NCBI GenBank assembly: GCA_002633005.1 | Contig: NMRA01000119.1 | Span: forward strand, 797,950 to 861,949 | DNA from: Phoronis australis | Lineage: Eukaryota > Phoronida > Phoronidae | Length of the DNA stretch: 64,000 nucleotides | Direction of reading: 5' to 3' | The notes under the pieces: generated by a model | Seen by the model: the letters and a program-made list of their open reading frames with translations, nothing else | The model's database searches: none | Told to the model about the DNA's origin: nothing | In this document: positions 57,597 to 64,000 of the stretch, piece by piece | Numbering within the stretch: the first letter of the stretch is position 1 | Layout: each line of letters begins with the position of its first letter | Translations under genes and position numbers: made by a program

Positions 57597-58230
57597 CTAG
57601 CCTGGTCGAGGGCTGGAGTTATAAGCAAAACGCACCTTAGCAACATAACTAGGCCACTTGGATTTCTGATCATCGTGTAATGTACCTAACATGTTCAACA
57701 ATGTGTGGTTAAAGCGCTCACATAACCCATTCCATTGAGCATGGTACGGAGTGGCATGAGATTTATCAGCACCCAGTATCAGACAAAGCTCCTGAATCAG
57801 CTTGGATTCGAAGTTACGACCCTGATCCAAATGGATCCTTTGAGGCATACCCTAAGGAATAATCACTTGGTCAAATAAAGCTTTAGCTATTGTCTTAGCC
57901 AGTTGGTTAGTGGTGGGAATCGCAATAGCAAATTTGGTAAAATGGTCAGTCATTACTAGAACGCTATTGTACCTTCCTGATGGTTCAATAGAAGATAATC
58001 GATACAGACCATTTCCCAAGGTTGGGTGATGGTTATGCTAAGGGAGTTTCTCTACAGGGGATTCCGTCGCAAACAACGTTCACAATTTCTCACATGCTGC
58101 TCAATATCAGTGTACATACGAGGTTAGTGAAATCTATTTCGCACCAGGCTAAAAGTACGCTCACGACCTAAATGACCAAACTCGTAATGCAACGCATGTA
58201 TGACATCACTACGGGCCTCCTCAGGAAGAA
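57597..58230 (-). pseudogene. Degenerate Ty3/Gypsy-type retrotransposon integrase fragment
   Basis: Read on the minus strand, three frames together show integrase hallmarks in order. The zinc-binding region has LHYEFGHLGRERTF (about 58200-58150) and NCERC (about 58090). The first catalytic Asp is in MVCIDYL (about 58010), the second is in HLDQGRNF (about 57835), and Glu is in NGLCERFN (about 57715), exactly 35 residues after the second Asp. In-frame stops (for example TAG at 57852-57854, ahead of the 83-codon open part) and at least two frameshifts break it. Reverse transcriptase, protease, gag and LTRs are not visible nearby, so this is a dead 5'- and 3'-truncated copy. Confidence 0.85.
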
Positions 58231-58739
58231 CTAGTTGTCTGCCCTTGACCCCATTATCAATGTAATTTCTATAGAATGCCATCAGAAATTCACTAATCTT
58301 TCACGCTACCTTAACAAACGCTTCTCATCAAGTGATTCATTGCAGATGTCATTGATGTTATTCTGTAGTCTCTACCACAAGCTTAACTACAGTATCTGCT
58401 TGCTGGCAACCAAACCAAGACTTGTCCGCACAGACAAAGTAAGCATTACTGATCACTCCAGATTGCTTCTGTAGAACAGGATGAGTTACTACTTTCTCTA
58501 CGCCAGATAAACAAAAGAGTGAATCGAAAGTTTATCGGATCTAACACAGTAGTACGAAAAACACTAACAATACAGTGGCGCTATTCTAATATTCAGTGGA
58601 GTGCGGCGCATTCCATCAGAAGCCTGTATAACCCCTACGATACTCAATGCTAAAGTTGAAGAATGACAGACGTGAGAGCCACCTATGGCCTGTGGCATCC
58701 ACAGACGCATTCGTAAGTATGTACGACAAAGGATTATTG

Positions 58740-58800
58740 CAGCCCCGTAGCCAGGGGGGTGCGGGGGTTTGATCGAACCCCCCGCGGAAAAGGTCCAATC
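58740..58800. repeat. GC-rich hairpin repeat (GTAGCCAGGGGGG type)
   Basis: CCCCGTAGCCAGGGGGGTGC is followed by the hairpin CGGGGGTTTGATCGAACCCC and CGCGGAAAAGGTCC. Its GC content is far above its surroundings, and it looks like an end of a dispersed invertebrate repeat. Confidence 0.55.
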
Positions 58801-59569
58801 CCAACCTATCCGTAAAATATAGGATGTAGGTAGACAACCGTGACAACAACAAAATTGTTGCACGTACTGGTACTGCTAACTACAATGATAACTATAGTTA
58901 TAATTTTGAATTTGCTTCTTATTCAAAGCATTCACGTAATCAGTCGGGCCGAAACCGCTCAACTTCACCCGAATGGTGTTTGCTAGATGACAGGATCGTG
59001 CAGACGATTAAAAGAGGCTTTATGTTATTGGTCGGCATTGAACGTACGTGGTGGCTACACCAGGGTAACAATGGAGTCTAAAAGTAGATGTCTATACGTA
59101 GCTAAGCTATATATGGCAGCGAGAGAGCACCCAGAAAGTAGTGCGGTGGGAGTGCCTTAAAAATTGATCAAGAAACAAAACAGCAGTGTGTTATCTGCTA
59201 TTTTTGTATACTTGCTAGCATAGTACGGTGAAGTGTAGCCAAATTATGAATTGAAAGTGATCGTCAAATATGTTGTTCATCCAGTGTCCACTTTGATAGT
59301 AGACTGGTGCATTGGCATTAATGCAATGTACACGATTCAGTAGCTGCTACACGCCGGCGAAAAGTACACTATAGTCTTCCGTCGTCGTTCAGAAACCAGA
59401 CATTTAACTACCGTGTTTTCTTGCACTGAGAAAACCCCGACGAACATGTTCACGATAGGGAGAAGTAGCTCTAGACCTAATACTGTCAATGAAGAAAGTC
59501 TTCTCTTGTCAGCTAGTTTCAGTGGTGCGCAGCCTCGCAAACTTCGTACGAAAAGATTTCCAAGGCCAT

Positions 59570-60380
59570 TCCGAAGGTTCACTACTCTGAAGGTGACTAC
59601 TGTGAAGGTTCATTACTCCGAAGGTTCGCTACGTTTAAAAGTTCAGTACTTCGAATGTCCACAATTCCGAAACCAGAACTCCGAAGTTCATTACTCTGAT
59701 TGTCTGCCAATGCGTCGGAACAGACATCGATAAAGTGATATTTTTGTGTCCATTTAATAACCATTTAAAGGGTGTGAAGGACTTGAATAGTTGATTACAT
59801 TGTTTACAAATGAGCTCAGTTCCAATCACTGCCAATAGTGATTCTTGAATCTAATTAACGACTATTCTCAAGCAGGGGCAACATCTGGGGCACGGGTCAG
59901 GTCAATGGCGGTTTTAAAATTAAGAAGACTGAATGGGACTCTCTGACTTCATGAAGACTGGCATGGATATGTTAGCTAACTACATTTAGTTTCGACCCGG
60001 CCGTCCACGTGGTTCTGGTGGGTGAGGTCCTAAACTTTTCAGTCGCGCTGTGATGCGATCTTGACATGGACATGGATTTGTTGAATGTATCGTGGTTGAT
60101 AATTCATCAATCACCCTACTTCATATGCTTTTAAAAATGCAAGTACGTACTTACTTTTCCGCATTCGTAAGACATGCGGGCAATATCATATACGCATGAA
60201 ATCCAAACAAAGTGTTTCAGTATCCGGGCGTTGTTTTCGGTATAGGTTTACCACTCAGTGCATCTAATAACCGAAGTATCGTTTATTTTTGCTTGAATAA
60301 AATAACACCCGAGTCCGAAAATTTATATATTTTCGGAGAAGTGAACCTAAGAAGTAGTGAACTTTCGGAATAGTGGGCTG
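59570..60380. mobile_element. Possible DNA element bounded by inverted 16-bp minisatellites
   Basis: About eight diverged units of a ~16-bp motif (GTTCATTACTCCGAAG type) occupy 59570-59700. Three or so units of the reverse complement (AGTAGTGAACTTTCGGAATA) occupy about 60330-60380. Opposite-facing subterminal repeats about 0.8 kb apart suggest a non-autonomous transposon. The internal part has no recognisable gene. Exact ends are uncertain. Confidence 0.5.
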
Positions 60381-63300
60381 TTCCCATTTCCAGCCATGTA
60401 AACAATTTGAGCAATACGCAAACCCCATAAAAATTTCGTCAAGTCATTCTGCTACTAAATATTTCCGTCTGAGTATGTAATGTCAGTGGTGTCATCAATC
60501 ATTTAAGCACGCCTGATTTGAAAGCTTGGCAGGAGGTAACGCGATAACTTTCTCTTTCTGGACCACATTGCATCCGAATTTGCGTCCCGTTCTTTGCGAG
60601 CAGCAGTCACCGTACATCCTCATTTCTGGTATTCACGAATTCCACTCATCTGGTCTCAGGAACATAGAGCTGAGAGAAGCTGAGAGCGGTCATGCTTCCC
60701 TATAGGGATTGTGAGATATGCTGTGTTGCTACAGATTTTTTCATTAATAGATTAAATATGCCATAATTGTTTTACCTTGGTTTCATACTAAGGTATATCT
60801 TATGTTTTATTGTTAAATCTCAAGTTTCGCCCTCCAGATTGCCTATTCAGTGGAGACTGACCACAGAAGTTGATAGTGTTGTAATTCAACATTAAAAAGG
60901 CTGCATTTATTAAAACATTTTGTTTTCCCCACCCTACCGTCACTTCTCTGACGTAGTTAGTTATGTGAACATTCATCATTTTTGATTTGATAGTTGAAAT
61001 TGTGTACTTTATTTCATTGCTAGATACAGCAGCGGAAAATGCAACTTACGATTATAGAGACATTAGTTTGTCATTAGAATCAAAGGTGAAATCTCTACTG
61101 CCACTTCTTCCGAAAACAAGGGGTTGACTGTGATGACGTAAATATAGGGGGTTATATCGTAATGACGTTTGGATGACGTAGTATGTGAACCCTGACTTAT
61201 GCCGGTGAACGGTCACATAAAGCAACACTTTCGGCAAAGGAGTCGCTTAATCGACTTACAGAGACACAGTGAACAACTTTCTGTTTTATAGATAATCAGT
61301 ACCAGACCTTCAAAGGAACACAGTCGGTTTTAGGACCAAAAAACGTGTTTTGGGTTTTTTCGTTGAGTGAGATACATTCGTTGATGCTTTGACCAGACAG
61401 AGCTATAAAACAGAAAAATACTGGTTGTTTTTTAATTTTATTAAAGTCGCAGATTCCCTACTCACTTCCAGTTATTCTGTAGAATTAGCTGTAATCGGGT
61501 CCGGTTACCTTATAAGTTACATACGTTTAAAATATACGGCTATTTGCCAAGTTGACTTTTAGTTCTAAAAGTGAAGCATCGCACTGTGACCCGGCTCGGT
61601 GTTGTTTATAAATCAGGTAAGTTGCCTAAAATTTCCTGCAAACTGGTTATGGCTTGAATTTTTCAAATATAACTGTTTCTTGCTCACTTCCAAACCGGTG
61701 TTCCTGTAACACATGCATTCTAAATCTTAGCATTCTGGCCACTCAATAAATCCGTGTGTTAACATGAACATAGATAAACGAGTCAGAAAAAGAACACCCT
61801 GCGATGGTATGAGGTTTGTCATAAGTGCAAAAGTCATCTTTCCACAGGTTTTGAATACGTTTAGAAATTTAGAAATTTTTGGGTTAAGTGGAAGATTGTG
61901 TACCTCTAAAAATCAAGCATTTTCCTTGATTCCTGAAGTATAGTCCGGATACCTATCGTCGACAGGCTCCAAAGGTCGTCCGCAATCTTCTTTCGCGTGC
62001 AGCGCAGCCACGCGGGACTTAGCGTTCCAATTTGGAGTGCTCGTCTACACGTTAGGTACTTACTTCTCGGGAGAAACGCGCATGGAAGAACTGAGAATAA
62101 AATTAATGCATTTACCGACTGTTGTTTTGAGACCACTTAAAAACTTGTAGATTTTACTAATGCACTTTTTTGTTTATTTTCAGAAGATATTTTCGAAATT
62201 TAATTTTCTTCAGACGGAACAAAAAACAACTCAGAGATTGTTTATGCATTGTATCTATTTGTCCCAGCCACTAACCGACACCCGTTAGGCCAAAGGAAAA
62301 ACGCAGCAGACAAATGGAACACGCTGGGTGCTTAACAGTTTCGGCTCACGCATTCGTCATCAAAATATTGTCCACTTGTTTTTTATTGCAAAACACAGTA
62401 CTGAGCTCAACATTTAAGTTGAAATTTTTGGTTAAAGCATTTTGAATTTATTTGAAGAAAATTAAAATACTTGAATTGATAGAGAATGGCCACTCATAAA
62501 GTAACACATTGACTTTATTTCACTATATTGCGTTGTTACATACAACATAGCATGACATAATCAAAAATAAAAGAAGAGATTGAGCAATAAAATACAAACA
62601 CAACTTGGGTATTTATATATTTATTTATGATTGCAAAAGCCTGTTAAAGGTGAGAAAAAATCAAACAATACGATATTGGGTAATTTATTAGAGCAATTGT
62701 ATCGATGGAGGTTCAATGATCAACTTGCACCGACCAAAGTCTCAAAGGGTTACAGTTATGTTTTAGCTGACAAGGTGCTAACAGAGAATGAAGAAAAACT
62801 GAAAAGAAAAAGAAAGACAGCAGAGATAAGTGGTGTTGAGAATAACATGAGCAAAAACTCAAATAAAGAGGACATAAGTAAGGTCTATCTGGAATAAAGA
62901 AATTGCGATTTATTTTCCAGAACTTAATTTCTAAATCAATTTTAATCAATCTAAAAATCGATATCATACTAGTAAAGCAGTTTGTGGTTGAAGTAGAATT
63001 GCTGCAAACCACTTTCCACTATTTTCTTGGGCTTTTTCTGTGTGTTTTTCTGTTCTTTCAAAAGGCGGCAGCATATGACGACCATAGGATTCATTATAAA
63101 ATGGCTGCCGAAAAGCAATGCACAGTTGAACAACTCGGCGTAAGTAAAAGAAAACGTTTGAATCAACGAATACTATATATTTGTGAGAGTTAAATCAAAT
63201 CCTATTCAGACCATAACTTTGAAGCTGAATAATTGGGTGAGTACGACAACAAGCCGGTTTTATGCTTAGGCGGACGACCATTGGGTTCCCGAGTATATTA

Positions 63301-64000
63301 TCCAAGAAAAAAAAACACGGAGAACGTGTCAAACAAGAAAAACTGCAAGTACCAAAGACTCGAACTCACGACCTGGCGCATAGTGCGCGCTTGCGTTACC
63401 ACTACATCACCACGATTTAACTACTAACCTCATACTAAGAGACCTACTTGTTTATGGTCCACAGCGTTTGCGCGCGAAACCTACTTCTTTTTGTAATGCT
63501 TATTACACGTTTTATATTTTATGCCATCGATTCTTAACAAATTTGTCGTATTTAAAATAGTCTTCAAATGCCCAAATGACCATATCCGTTTTTCGTGTTG
63601 GCAATAATGACGGGATTGCTTTGGAAATCGTCTTAAGATGAGGTTTGACAAAGTGAGTATTGCGAGTTTCTGAGTGATTCACTAAGGCTTCGATTAAAAT
63701 TCACATCTTACCAGCAGCTTCTGTTTTTTCATCGTCACTCAGGTTCCATTTTCTTTAAAAAATGAAGTAAATTTTCTTCACTAATGGAGCAGACGACGGA
63801 AACGGAGTCGTAGTGCGCAGCGCCACTGCCGGTCGCCTGGGTTATCGCGGGAGAGCCTATACTTAGCCATAGTTCCGTTACGAATGCGCCGTGTTCCGAA
63901 TTTGACACACCGTATAATTTTAATTACCGGGGGTTAATTAATAAACTCAACATTTCCCTACGCTCTTACTGTTTTATTTTTTTTCGGCAGCCAAGGGGGG
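60381..64000. other. No supported gene; SINE head near the end
   Basis: Mostly AT-rich. Plus frames at 62631-62897 and 62903-63193 are lysine-rich and leucine/phenylalanine-rich without a recognisable domain. A possible minus-strand donor (GTAAGA at about 63710) follows a short open stretch ending SDDEKTEAA, too little to call. From about 63790 the sequence becomes CpG-rich. Confidence 0.4.
63343..63416 (-). repeat. Second tRNA-like SINE head
   Basis: On the minus strand, GTGGTGATGTAGTGGTAACG is a good A box. GGTCGTGAGTTCGAGTCTTT is a B box at normal spacing, with GCGCGCACTATGCGC between them. T-stem pairing is incomplete, which fits a SINE head rather than a working tRNA. Confidence 0.6.

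Noticed and set aside
59413-59733. 106-codon plus frame with repeated VHYSE-like motif
   Set aside because: The peptide repeats come directly from the 16-bp minisatellite.

Overview
The window looks like a piece of animal (metazoan) nuclear genome, probably from a marine invertebrate. It is AT-rich and gene-sparse. It has canonical GT-AG introns, a Kozak-type start, many short palindromic transposon remnants and no bacterial operon layout. Two genes are well supported and both lie on the minus strand. The species cannot be fixed from the sequence alone. Two single ambiguous bases (32206 and 46747) show that this is a draft assembly.

Gene 1 (minus strand, 21600-50921) is a six-exon gene for a sarcoplasmic calcium-binding protein / calexcitin-like EF-hand protein. 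I assembled it from splice sites and matching codon phases. The exons are 50807-50921, 26592-26644, 25393-25530, 24920-25037, 23740-23837 and 21600-21716. Together they give 639 coding bases, or 212 residues plus a stop. Three EF-hand loops are canonical or nearly so, the fourth is degenerate, and the C-terminus has the family's typical ending. The start Met-Gly-Asn-Val-Ser suggests possible N-myristoylation. The first intron is about 24.2 kb and holds most of the mobile-element debris. A candidate 5' untranslated exon with a 27-codon upstream ORF ends at 51383.

Gene 2 (minus strand, 17792-18901) is an intronless-coding, seven-helix rhodopsin-like receptor about 2.7 kb downstream of gene 1. 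The usual DRY, CWxP and NPxxY signatures are all altered in it. An AATAAA signal lies about 105 bases past its stop codon.

The rest is repeat-rich non-coding DNA. It holds a degenerate Ty3/Gypsy integrase fragment (57597-58230, minus) and at least four small inverted-repeat families. These are a 73-bp foldback around GGCTATAGCC, a ~140-bp MITE with GTTCAGTAACGCTAGG ends, a ~390-bp element with GGGCCCGGTCTC ends, and an element carrying 16-bp tandem repeats in opposite orientation near its two ends. There are also two large single palindromes (4.1 kb and 23.4 kb), two tRNA-like SINE heads, diverged ~150-bp tandem repeats and simple-sequence tracts. One MITE is split by a 464-bp insertion flanked by a clean 9-bp duplication. 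Most open frames of 60-160 codons show no sign of being genes. No obviously new multi-gene system is visible. The most interesting items are the lipid-anchor motif on the EF-hand protein, the divergent receptor, the nested insertion and the conserved 73-bp foldback family.
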